Source: Faecalimonas sp.
GTDB taxonomy: Bacteria > Bacillota_A > Clostridia > Lachnospirales > Lachnospiraceae
Direction: 5' to 3'
Assembly (NCBI GenBank): GCA_026169575.1
Contig: JAPFCT010000366.1
Coordinates: forward strand, 1 to 16,487
DNA: 16,487 bases
The translations under genes were made by a program, and so were the position numbers. Of this stretch, positions 1-7,105 are shown piece after piece; the stretch's first letter is position 1; each line of letters starts with the position of its first letter. Below the pieces are notes generated by a model. The model did not search any database, was not told the DNA's origin, and saw only the letters and a list, made by a program, of their open reading frames with translations.

Positions 1-451
1 CCACATAACGGACCGGTTTTACCGCATTGTCCATACGTCCCTCCAGATCAAGCAGATACTTGTATTCATAGTCATGAACCTCCGGATTTTTGGATAAAAT
101 CAGCCGGAAACTCTTTCCGTCATAGAAAAGATCTTGCAGAAACCATCGCTTCTCCCTCCCAAACTGATATAATATTCTCACTTTTGCAGGCTGTTTCTGC
201 TCCACACTCTGCAAAAACTGATCCCACCTCTCAGTTCCTTCTACCAGTTTGGTATCTCTGTAAATGACACAGCCGTCTTCTTTCGCCTGCCTGTCCGTAT
301 AATTTTCCGGCAGCTGGTCAAACCCCTGATACACTCCTTTTCCTCTTGTCTGAAATGTCTGTTTTTCCTTTGGCATCAGTTCCATACAGCCACTCATATA
401 CAGCCCGATCAGCAGCACAACCAGACCTGCTAAGATTTGCCTCTTTCTCAT
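1..451 (-). CDS. Lipoprotein, C-terminus cut by window edge (DUF4362-like)
   Basis: The frame is open from the ATG at 451 to the left edge without a stop, so at least 150 residues are visible and the end is missing. It begins with a type II signal peptide: MRKRQ, then a hydrophobic stretch, then the lipobox-like YMSGC with the lipidated Cys at residue 22. It is therefore expected to be exported and anchored to the outer face of the membrane. The mature part (an NYTDRQAKEDG segment, a Trp-x2-Phe-Leu helix, a VRILYQF strand, then a YDGK strand) resembles the DUF4362 group of small Firmicute lipoproteins. That match is by eye only and the function is unknown. Its ATG overlaps the stop of the upstream phosphodiesterase as ATGA, with a GGAG-containing stretch inside that gene's end, so translation is probably coupled. 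Confidence 0.75.
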   Translation of the reverse strand, partial: MRKRQILAGLVVLLIGLYMSGCMELMPKEKQTFQTRGKGVYQGFDQLPENYTDRQAKEDGCVIYRDTKLVEGTERWDQFLQSVEQKQPAKVRILYQFGREKRWFLQDLFYDGKSFRLILSKNPEVHDYEYKYLLDLEGRMDNAVKPVRYV

Positions 452-990
452 CTGATTTCTTTCTCCATATACACTTCACCGTCAAGGTCTTTCCACTCGA
501 TTTTCTCATCCAGGATCATATAACTGTGGAGCGAATCTTCTTTTGGAATGGAAACAGATCCCGGATTCATATAGATGCAGCGGTCTGTCTCCCTGCACAC
601 CGGCACATGGGTATGTCCGTGCAGAAGGATATCGCCTTTCTTCAGCATCGGCACATGCTCCAGATTATGTACATGCCCATGTGTGGCAAAGATCATCCGG
701 CCATGCAAATACAAAATACAATAATCTGCCATGATCGGAAATTCTAAAACCATCTGGTCTACTTCACTCTCACAATTTCCCTTCACACAAAGAATCTCTT
801 CTTTGATCTCATTTAACATCGCGATCACTTCCTTTGGCGCATAGTCCTTCGGAAGATCATTTCTTGGGCCGTGATATAAAATATCTCCGAGAAGCAGAAT
901 CTTATCTGCCTTCTCTCTTCTGTATGCTTCTATCATCTTTCTGCAGTAATATGCAGAACCGTGGATATCTGATGCAATCATCCATCTCAT
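448..990 (-). CDS. yfcE: YfcE/MJ0936-type metallophosphodiesterase
   Basis: This 180-residue protein is a calcineurin-like phosphoesterase of the small YfcE class, which hydrolyses phosphodiesters in the cytoplasm with two metal ions. The metal-binding motifs appear in order: SDIHG (Asp8, His10), LLLGD (Asp36), KGNCES (Asn72), THGH (His104) and GHTH (His126, His128). The length matches the family (about 180 residues). The start has a strong AGAGGAGGAG-type ribosome site just upstream. Its stop overlaps the start of the lipoprotein gene by ATGA, so the two form an operon. The physiological substrate of this class is not settled. Confidence 0.93.
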   Translation of the reverse strand: MRWMIASDIHGSAYYCRKMIEAYRREKADKILLLGDILYHGPRNDLPKDYAPKEVIAMLNEIKEEILCVKGNCESEVDQMVLEFPIMADYCILYLHGRMIFATHGHVHNLEHVPMLKKGDILLHGHTHVPVCRETDRCIYMNPGSVSIPKEDSLHSYMILDEKIEWKDLDGEVYMEKEIR

Positions 991-1027
991 TGTTGCTCCT
1001 CCTCTGTTTCACTGTGAATTTGCTGTC

Positions 1028-1036
1028 ATTGTACCA
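1028..1036 (-). promoter_or_regulatory. Extended -10 promoter for yfcE operon
   Basis: On the minus strand the sequence reads TGGTACAAT, a TGn extension followed by a near-consensus -10 box (TACAAT), about 40 bases upstream of the yfcE start. No good -35 box is visible, as is common with extended -10 promoters. The gap to lrgB holds no terminator hairpin, so read-through from lrgAB is also possible. Confidence 0.45.
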
Positions 1037-1071
1037 TCTTTCATTTTCTTTGGATAGGCAAAAATAAAAAT

Positions 1072-1764
1072 TTATAAAAATGTGGCAAAAACAGATGCAC
1101 CAATGACCGTCATCAGCCCTGACACAGCGATAGAAAGGCTGCTCATGGCTCCCTGCACCTCTCCAAGTTCCAATGCTTTTGCTGTGCCGACTGCATGCGA
1201 AGCCGTTCCAAGAGAAAGTCCTACCGCAATCGGTTCTCTGATTCCAAACATTTTACATATATATTCTCCGATGATATTTCCTAACACCCCTGTCACAATG
1301 ATGACAGCGACGGTGATCGTTGAGATTCCTCCCAACTCCTCGGAAACTCCAATTCCAATCGCAGTCGTGATCGACTTCGGCAACAACGTCACATACTGTT
1401 CGTGGCTCAGCCCAAACAAATATGCCAACCCTAAAACACTTCCGAGGCTTGACAGTACGCCTGCCGTAATTCCCCAAAAAACTGCCCAGAAATTTTGTTT
1501 CAACAATTCCATCTGCTGATACAATGGAACTGCAAGGCAGACAGTAGCCGGAGTCAAAAGATAGCTTAAGTATTTTGCTGATTCGTTGTAAGTCGCATAA
1601 TCAACATCCAATACATTGAGTACAACAATAACTGCAACGATCGCTAACAGCAATGGATTCAAAAATCCCCATTTCAATTTTTTCCGTGCAAGTAAGCCCA
1701 GACCATAGGCTCCAATACTGATCGTCAGACCAAAATACAACGATTCACTAAAAAACTCTTTCAT
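1072..1764 (-). CDS. lrgB: LrgB/CidB/PftB-family membrane protein
   Basis: This 230-residue polytopic membrane protein is mostly hydrophobic and has the LrgB-family signature region, including LLPKSITTAIGIGVSEELGG (around residues 127-146) and a second SLGTASHAVGTAKALELG segment. LrgB works with LrgA. In staphylococci the pair was linked to control of murein hydrolases and lysis, while in Bacillus the homologous pair (PftAB) is a pyruvate transporter. The start overlaps the lrgA end by 17 bases, so the two are translated together. The length is normal for the family. Either role is possible here; the sequence does not separate them. Confidence 0.92.
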   Translation of the reverse strand: MKEFFSESLYFGLTISIGAYGLGLLARKKLKWGFLNPLLLAIVAVIVVLNVLDVDYATYNESAKYLSYLLTPATVCLAVPLYQQMELLKQNFWAVFWGITAGVLSSLGSVLGLAYLFGLSHEQYVTLLPKSITTAIGIGVSEELGGISTITVAVIIVTGVLGNIIGEYICKMFGIREPIAVGLSLGTASHAVGTAKALELGEVQGAMSSLSIAVSGLMTVIGASVFATFL

Positions 1765-2131
1765 CTTTCCGTTCTACTTCCTTTTCTCTCCTGTAGTCAA
1801 TAATTCCCTGTGATACTTTTCCGGTGCAAATCATCACAAAAATCGTTGTGATAACAATAATCATCATGACCGGCACAACGATTTCCTTTAAATCCGCCCA
1901 TACTGTAATAAGTCCAACTGCCGAAGGTATAAACATCGGCGGCATAATATCAATCAAAAAATCCGCTGCAAGTTTCACCTGATTCAATTTTATCACTTTC
2001 GCGCAAAGACAAAATAGCATGATCAAAAGTCCATAAATGCTTGCCGGAACCGGAAGAGGGAGCACTGCATGAAGAACTTCCCCTAGAAATGTGACCGTCA
2101 TGATCACACCAAACTGATACAATAATTTCAT
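1748..2131 (-). CDS. lrgA: LrgA/CidA/PftA-family membrane protein
   Basis: This 127-residue protein has about four hydrophobic segments and the holin-like LrgA/CidA fold signature: an LPVPASIYGLLIMLFCL stretch near residues 26-42, followed by LADFLID-type and MPPMFIPSAVG segments. It ends in a charged tail (RREKEVERKDERVF). It is the first gene of the lrgAB pair and overlaps lrgB. It probably forms a hetero-oligomeric membrane complex with LrgB. The site GGAAGG lies about 13 bases before the ATG, a rather long spacing, so initiation may be modest. No LytSR-type two-component regulator, which often controls lrgAB, is in the window. Confidence 0.9.
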   Translation of the reverse strand: MKLLYQFGVIMTVTFLGEVLHAVLPLPVPASIYGLLIMLFCLCAKVIKLNQVKLAADFLIDIMPPMFIPSAVGLITVWADLKEIVVPVMMIIVITTIFVMICTGKVSQGIIDYRREKEVERKDERVF

Positions 2132-2177
2132 ATCTTTTCTTATTCCTTCCCTAAACGATTACAAAATTCTTTGCCTT

Positions 2178-2210
2178 CTATCATATCACACTCCATTTTG
2201 TTGCGCACAA
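2178..2210 (-). promoter_or_regulatory. Candidate lrgAB promoter
   Basis: The minus strand carries the extended -10 TGATATGAT (hexamer at 2180-2185), preceded by TTGTGC at 2205-2210 with a 19-base spacer. The spacing is long, but the TGn extension would compensate. It lies just downstream of the terminator that ends the upstream operon, as expected for an independent lrgAB transcript. Confidence 0.45.
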
Positions 2211-2222
2211 TGATTTTTCCAC

Positions 2223-2267
2223 AAAAAAAACAGAGGATATCTCCTCCATTTTGTAGATATCCTCTGT
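2223..2267 (-). terminator. Strong intrinsic terminator of the grdE-like/grdB/M20 operon
   Basis: On the minus strand a perfect 12-base-pair stem (ACAGAGGATATC pairing with GATATCCTCTGT, arms 2256-2267 and 2230-2241) encloses a 14-base loop and is followed directly by seven T residues. It lies 17 bases past the M20 stop and separates that operon from lrgAB. The neighbouring motif TTTTGTAGATAT is repeated at about 2250-2260 and 2269-2280, so part of the right arm is duplicated. Confidence 0.93.
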
Positions 2268-2283
2268 CTTTTGTAGATATGCT

Positions 2284-3498
2284 TTATTTTTTTTCACTCT
2301 GCAACATATTATGTACAATTCGCACAAATGTCACAGTTCCTTTCCACATCACATCTTCATCAATATTAAATGTTGGATTGTGATGTGGAATATCTGTTCC
2401 CTTTTTTTCATTGGAAGAACTCAGGAAGAAAAAAGCTCCCGGAACTTCCAAAAGATAGTTCGCAAAATCTTCTCCTCCCATATTAGGAATTGAAAAATCC
2501 TCAATAATATCTTTCGGTTCAAACAGATCACTGACGGCTTTTGCAGCCAGCTCTGCCATCGTCTCATCATTGACTACCGGGGGAGCTCCCCATATAATCT
2601 CACACTCACAGCTTCCTCCAAACATCGCTGAAATAGCCACTGCCAGTCCTTTGATCCTTCTCGCAATATACTGGCGCACTGTCTCATCCAGCGCTCGAAT
2701 CGTCCCTTCCAAAACTACCTGGTCCGGTATCACATTGTATTGGGTTCCTCCTGTAATTTTTCCAACGGTGATAACACTAGACGCTGTTCCCGATATTTCT
2801 CTTGTCTGTATTGTCTGCAAAGCAATCAGAAGATGAGCTGCTATGTTGACAGGGTCAACGCCCTTCTCCGGTGTAGAGCCATGACAGGATTGCCCTTTTA
2901 CACAAATAATAAATTTATCAAAAGATGCCATACAACATGCCCTTGGAAAAATAAGAGTCCCTGTCGGAATTTCTTTGCCTAAAATATTTCCGATATGAAG
3001 TCCAAAAATAGCAGCTACATCTTTCAGACATCCATTTGAAATTGCAATCTCTGAGCCTCTGGAAATTTCCTCAGCTGTCTGAAAAATCAATCTTACATTT
3101 CCATGCATTCCATCTCGTTCTTCCTGAAGGATTTTGGCTGCCCCAAGCAAAATCGCCATATGCGCATCATGTCCACAGGCATGCATGCACCCCTCATGCA
3201 TTGACCGATAAGAAACCACATTTTGCTCCTGAAGCGGCAGCGCATCCATATCCGCTCGCAGGGCAACCGTCTTTCCTTCATACCTTCCTCGGATTTCAGC
3301 AATGATCCCACTATCTTTTTCTGAACACCAATAAGGAATTCCCATTTTTTTTAATTCTTCACAAACATACTTTTGTGTCTTTGGAAGATGTGTCCCAAGT
3401 TCTGGAATCTGATGTAGATTTCTTCTAACCTTTACAAGATATTTTTGAATCATCTCGTATTCTCGATCCACTTTCCAGTCATTCCTTTCTGTATACAC
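2284..3498 (-). CDS. M20 (M20D-type) amidohydrolase / N-acyl-amino-acid deacylase
   Basis: This cytoplasmic metal-dependent amidohydrolase (404 residues from the GTG) belongs to the M20D group, which contains hippurate hydrolase, IAA-amino-acid hydrolases and N-acetyl-diaminopimelate deacetylase. Visible signatures are RADMDALP (residues 81-88), MHACGHDAHM (105-114, metal ligands Cys108 and His110), FQTAEE (139-144), GLHIG (His168), GGEDFA and a late HHNPTFNID. It starts 7 bases after the grdB stop and shares that operon, so it probably prepares or processes the reductase substrate by cleaving an amide. The start is uncertain: the GTG at 3498 has GGA immediately adjacent, while the ATG 15 codons later (MIQKYLVKVRR) begins nearer the family's usual N-terminus. 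Coupling to grdB translation would allow either. The acyl or amino group recognised cannot be read from the sequence. Confidence 0.9.
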   Translation of the reverse strand: MYTERNDWKVDREYEMIQKYLVKVRRNLHQIPELGTHLPKTQKYVCEELKKMGIPYWCSEKDSGIIAEIRGRYEGKTVALRADMDALPLQEQNVVSYRSMHEGCMHACGHDAHMAILLGAAKILQEERDGMHGNVRLIFQTAEEISRGSEIAISNGCLKDVAAIFGLHIGNILGKEIPTGTLIFPRACCMASFDKFIICVKGQSCHGSTPEKGVDPVNIAAHLLIALQTIQTREISGTASSVITVGKITGGTQYNVIPDQVVLEGTIRALDETVRQYIARRIKGLAVAISAMFGGSCECEIIWGAPPVVNDETMAELAAKAVSDLFEPKDIIEDFSIPNMGGEDFANYLLEVPGAFFFLSSSNEKKGTDIPHHNPTFNIDEDVMWKGTVTFVRIVHNMLQSEKK

Positions 3499-3505
3499 TC
3501 CGTCT

Positions 3506-4825
3506 CTATTCGTGAATCAGTGCATGCTGTCCTTCCTTCGGAGCCTCTGTCAACATTTCAAGCGCTTCCTCTACCAGTTCTTTTCGGAAACCTTCTTCCT
3601 GCTTCTTTGGAAGGGATGGATTTCCAAATACATGCAATACACTGTTTCCACGCAAAATTCGATGTGCACCAATACCTTCTGAAATTTTTGTCAGATTTGT
3701 TACATGCACAATCGGAATCCCCGCTCTCTCAATTTCTTTTACCATCACTGCACCGCAGCGAGAGCTAGTACCTCATGTAGAAGTCAGAATAACCGCATCT
3801 ACTTCATTTTTCTTCAAGTCCTCTGCGATTCCTTCCCCAAATTTCTTTCCAACTTCCATAGGAGTCATTACCCCTGCCGTTGTATAATAAGAATTTAATA
3901 CTTCTCCAATTTTTCCTTCCTTCTTTAATTTCACCACTGCATCTACCGGAACCAATCGGTTTGGATCTTCCAGTACAAATGCATTATTATATCCCTGATG
4001 GCTCACCTCATAGTCTTCTGGTCTTAATGTATCTGCATCTTGAAAACTATATTTACAAAAATATTTTGAGTTTGTCGGAACCATGTGATCCGGATTTCCT
4101 TTCGGTACCAATCCACCATCTGTAACAAGTGCTAGCTTGATCTCAGATAACGGTTTATCCAAAACCGGAAGCGGGATATCTTCGTGGTTCGGCATCACCA
4201 CTTCTGTATGGAAATTTTGTCCGTGATACTTAGCAAGCAGCATAGAAATTGCACGTCTTGGAGCCGGTATACTGTAATCGATCTCAATTGCAGGTCCCGA
4301 TCCATGATACCCTTCTTTTCTCCCATCTCCAATAAAATCATTTTTGATCAGTCTGTCCGCAAATTCTGCAACAGACTTCATTGCCTCTCTCATCTTGGCA
4401 GCATTGTTCTCCGTCTGTAAAATATATGCGCGGTCTTTATAAAGATCTGTCCCTGGATTTTCCGCATACAGAGCAGTCACCGCCGGAATTTTAACCTGTT
4501 CGGTCACCGCTGCCGTAGTAGCTCCACATCCCAATCCATATCTTCCTGCATTGAATCCTGGTCCTGCCACAAATAAATCTGCCTGATATTTCTTTACAAG
4601 TTCTACAAACTCCCTGCACACTTCTTCTGTATGCTCCGCTATATAATTATCTCCGCAAATAATCGTTGCTACAATCTCGTAAGGTTCGCCCAGAAGTCTT
4701 TTCAGAAGAAGTCCCGGACCTACTGGTTCTTCTTTTACACTGACCCCAACACTTGCGGTATCTTCCCCGCCCATTCCGGCATAAAACTGATTAATATAAT
4801 GTATCACTCTGATCTTCTCTGACAT
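3506..4825 (-). CDS. grdB: GrdB-type reductase selenoprotein (Sec351), UGA read through
   Basis: This is one 439-residue selenoprotein of the glycine/sarcosine/betaine reductase protein B family. The frame is interrupted only by TGA at 3773-3775, exactly where the family has selenocysteine: LTST-U-GTSSRCGA, Sec351. Translation past it continues in frame for 88 more family-like residues (MVKEIERAGIP, GNPSLPKK) to the TAG at 3506, giving the normal family length of about 435-440. In known enzymes the B selenol cleaves the C-N bond of the activated substrate. The usual family motif is U-x2-C-x2-C; here the middle Cys is Ser354, leaving only Cys357. The ATG overlaps the upstream GrdE-like stop (TAATG) and has a strong AAAGGAGGAG site, so the two subunits are coupled. 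A hairpin suited to selenocysteine insertion follows the UGA. Substrate unknown; grdA, grdC and grdD are absent from the window. Confidence 0.93.
3740..3775 (-). promoter_or_regulatory. Candidate bacterial SECIS element after the grdB UGA
   Basis: Downstream of UGA (3773-3775) the mRNA can fold into a 7-base-pair stem UCGCUGC/GCAGUGA (3755-3761 with 3745-3751) closed by the loop GGU (3752-3754). Below it is an outer stem UACUA/UGGUA (3766-3770 with 3740-3744) and a four-base 5' bulge. The loop GGU begins 19 bases after the UGA, the same distance as the GGU of E. coli fdhF by my count from memory. This is what SelB recognises in known bSECIS elements. The fold was done by hand. Confidence 0.75.
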
Positions 4826-6117
4826 TATGACTCCTCCTTTCCATTTGTCTGTGGAACTTCCGGCAGATCACTGTCTGTTGTCACATAGCAGTCTCCTAAC
4901 TGCGACCAAATTCCCTGATAAGCAAAGTTTGTTGTATGTGTAAACGGACCATACACATCTACTCCCATCAGACTTGGTACATTTGTTCCCTCTCCAATCA
5001 CCCTCTCTACCTTTGGATGATTCAGATCATAGTTCCTTCCACTGTTTACTACTGCATCTATTTTCGAATCAGAAATGACTAACATATCTCCTGGTTTATC
5101 GTTCGATACTGCGGACAAATTCATCACGCAGGTCATTCCCATTTTTTCTGCCCAGTTAAACGCCAGGGCAGAATCCAGCTGGCAATGTCCCATTCCAGAT
5201 TTATTGATAATCACGCAGTCCGCTTTCAGCGTTTCTTTACAGAGTGTTGCTGCCATCATTCCCATCGTATCTTTCCCATCGATTTTCATCACATTGTTGG
5301 CAAATACAACTCCCACAAATTCGATATCCTTTCCGTGTCTGCGCAGCAATTCCTTCAGGTATACTTCATTTTGCAAATAATAATTTGGTTCCCAGTACCT
5401 CCATACCATTGCTCCATCCAAAATTTCTGTTGGCTGCAAAATTGTCGGAAGAAATCCAATCGCACTTTGTCCATATACAAGGAAATTCCATGTGTCATGC
5501 GACGCCATATGCGTAACAAGATAAGCAACCTTCGGAAGTGGATTTCCATCTTTTCCAGGTCCGACTGGTCCCATTTCAAACTCTTCTGTTTCATCTGGTT
5601 TCTGACCAATTGCAAGTTTTGCCAGATAAACATTGATTGTCAGTGATGCATGTTTCAGTGCTTCTGCATAACTTGCATCTGTGACTCCTTCCGCCGGAGT
5701 CGCATCCAGGATCACATGATAATGTTTAGAAAAATGAGTATACTTTGCACATGGACCACCCATATCCATATAATATTTGATATTGCATTTTGCATAATAA
5801 ATATCAGAAACAACAACACCTTTTAACGCAACTGTACGTCCTTCTCCCATCGGTGCAAGTTTTCCCCAAATTCCAGGGTAGGATGTCTCCGGTGCCTCTG
5901 CCTTGCACCTCGGCTGCATAATATCATGGATTCCCAAAATACGGCAGCTCTCCCCCGGCACTGCCAATTTGATATCCAGTGTGCCGAACAATTCGTTTTT
6001 TACAAGATCAATCAATTCCTGTTTACAGACCGTCAGAACTCCTTCTTCCAGACTGGTTTTTTGTCCAAATTGTACTTTGTTTACCCGAACATAATCAATT
6101 TGTAATCTCTTACTCAT
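4825..6117 (-). CDS. GrdE-like reductase component B subunit lacking the pyruvoyl cysteine
   Basis: This 430-residue protein is homologous to the proprotein subunit GrdE/GrdG/GrdI of glycine, sarcosine and betaine reductases, recognised from VRVNKVQFGQKTSLEEGVL at the N-terminus, PGES, GEGRTVALKGVVV, the PTEILDGA segment and RHGKDIEFVGV. Canonical GrdE is cut before a Cys in the segment after DGA (roughly residue 242), turning that Cys into a pyruvoyl group. Here DGAMV is followed by WRYWEPNYYLQNEVY, with no Cys, Ser or Thr and about six residues fewer, so the canonical processing cannot occur. The start is taken at 6117 because AAAGGAG (ending at 6125) is 7 bases from it; the ATG at 6121-6123 is too close. 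It is first in an operon with grdB and the M20 gene, and its TAA overlaps the grdB ATG by one base. It probably forms the B complex with GrdB. Confidence 0.88.
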   Translation of the reverse strand: MSKRLQIDYVRVNKVQFGQKTSLEEGVLTVCKQELIDLVKNELFGTLDIKLAVPGESCRILGIHDIMQPRCKAEAPETSYPGIWGKLAPMGEGRTVALKGVVVSDIYYAKCNIKYYMDMGGPCAKYTHFSKHYHVILDATPAEGVTDASYAEALKHASLTINVYLAKLAIGQKPDETEEFEMGPVGPGKDGNPLPKVAYLVTHMASHDTWNFLVYGQSAIGFLPTILQPTEILDGAMVWRYWEPNYYLQNEVYLKELLRRHGKDIEFVGVVFANNVMKIDGKDTMGMMAATLCKETLKADCVIINKSGMGHCQLDSALAFNWAEKMGMTCVMNLSAVSNDKPGDMLVISDSKIDAVVNSGRNYDLNHPKVERVIGEGTNVPSLMGVDVYGPFTHTTNFAYQGIWSQLGDCYVTTDSDLPEVPQTNGKEES

Positions 6118-6179
6118 ATCCATTCTCCTTTCGACCGAGATTTATGTTGTATGGATAGATCTCTTTTCACTTTATCTTT

Positions 6180-6208
6180 ATTGTAAATCCTTATTAGCAC
6201 GCATCCAA
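6180..6208 (-). promoter_or_regulatory. Promoter of the grdE-like/grdB/M20 operon
   Basis: On the minus strand TTGGAT (6203-6208), a 17-base spacer and TACAAT (6180-6185) form a sigma-A-like promoter. It lies downstream of the terminator of the preceding transcript and leaves a leader of about 50-55 bases before the start. The AT-rich stretch just upstream (6210-6235) contains ATTAGACAAATTG, which nearly recurs before the permease gene. Confidence 0.65.
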
Positions 6209-6256
6209 TTCACAAAAAAACAATTTGTCTAATTCTATTACAAATCCTCAATATGC

Positions 6257-6291
6257 CAAAAAGACTCCGAAAAGGGGCACTCTCCGGAATC
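6257..6291 (-). terminator. Terminator after the short GrdB paralogue
   Basis: On the minus strand a 7-base-pair stem GATTCCG/CGGAGTC (arms 6285-6291 and 6263-6269, one G-U pair) with a 15-base loop is followed by five T residues. It starts 5 bases after the stop of the upstream gene, so the regulator/short-GrdB transcript is separated from the grdE-like operon. Confidence 0.82.
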
Positions 6292-6295
6292 TTTT

Positions 6296-7105
6296 TTACT
6301 TTTCGCATATTTCTTCCAACATGCGAAGTGCTTTCTCCACAATCCTTCTCCTATATAAATACTCCCCTTCTTCTGCCCTTTTCGGTTCCCCGCATGGGTA
6401 ACAGATGTTGTTTCCTTTCACGACACGGCTTACTCCCATATCCACTGCAATCCTTGTCAAGTTTGTTATCTGTACGACCGGAATTCCTCTTTTTTCAATT
6501 TCAATTCCGATATAGGCTCCACAGCGCGTACTTGTACCGCATGCTGATGTAATCAGCACCGCATCTACCTTATTTTTTATCACATCCGCTGCAATTTGCT
6601 TTCCGAGATGGATACTTCTTTCTACTGATGTCATTACCCCCACAGTGGAGAGAAAAAATGGACACAATTTCCCTATCTTCCCCTCTCTTTCCATTTCTTG
6701 CATCGCATCAATCGGCAATAGGCGGTTGTAATCTTCTTCTACATAACTTGTATCATATCCTTGGTGGCTGACTTCGTACTCTTCCTCTTCCAAACTATAC
6801 GTTCCATATTTTCCTGCATTGGTGGACGGCATTCGATCTGGATTTCCTTTTGGCACAAGTCCCCCATCGGTTATCAGTAAAATAGTCGCTTTTCTCAAAT
6901 CACATCGAAGTTCCGGAACACTTCTTTTTTCCGGCAGATCCATCAGCACTTCGCTTTGATAGGATTCTCCATAATATTTTGCCAGCAGCATATCGAGACA
7001 ACGTTCCGGCGCAGATCTCTGATAGTTGATAAACGGGATAATCTTCCCTTCTTTTGTGTAGCTTCCCTCTGGCTGAGAATAAATATAATCTATTTGTCTT
7101 AACAT
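6296..7105 (-). CDS. N-terminally shortened GrdB paralogue with Cys in place of Sec
   Basis: These 269 residues align without interruption to about residues 160-425 of the GrdB encoded 1.5 kb away. Shared landmarks are APxR..xMLLAKYxG, LVTDGGLVPKGNPD (here LITDGGLVPKGNPD), YEVSHQGY, GVMT and SRCGA/TRCGA. At the Sec position the codon is TGC (Cys189) in LITSA-C-GTSTRCGA. The N-terminal roughly 160 residues of GrdB are missing, and the tetR gene occupies that space; an in-frame stop lies shortly upstream of the ATG. The ATG overlaps the tetR stop by 7 bases and has only a weak AGAAGAA-type site, so it probably depends on tetR translation. The size is close to D-proline reductase PrdB. It could be a reduced-activity subunit, a separate Cys enzyme or a ligand-sensing partner of the regulator. 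It is not obviously decayed, since the retained motifs are intact. Confidence 0.85.
   Translation of the reverse strand: MLRQIDYIYSQPEGSYTKEGKIIPFINYQRSAPERCLDMLLAKYYGESYQSEVLMDLPEKRSVPELRCDLRKATILLITDGGLVPKGNPDRMPSTNAGKYGTYSLEEEEYEVSHQGYDTSYVEEDYNRLLPIDAMQEMEREGKIGKLCPFFLSTVGVMTSVERSIHLGKQIAADVIKNKVDAVLITSACGTSTRCGAYIGIEIEKRGIPVVQITNLTRIAVDMGVSRVVKGNNICYPCGEPKRAEEGEYLYRRRIVEKALRMLEEICEK

Noticed and set aside
346..747. Plus-strand 133-codon open frame opposite the phosphodiesterase
   Set aside because: It is antisense to a well-supported gene and has no family-like features.
3506..3772. Region after the UGA as a separate 80-residue gene, or grdB as a frameshifted pseudogene
   Set aside because: The frame is continuous across the TGA, the position matches the family's selenocysteine and a suitable hairpin follows, so it is one intact selenoprotein gene.
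4825..6117. Calling the locus an ordinary glycine, sarcosine or betaine reductase
   Set aside because: The pyruvoyl cysteine is absent, the GrdB motif is altered, and no grdA, grdC or grdD is in the window.
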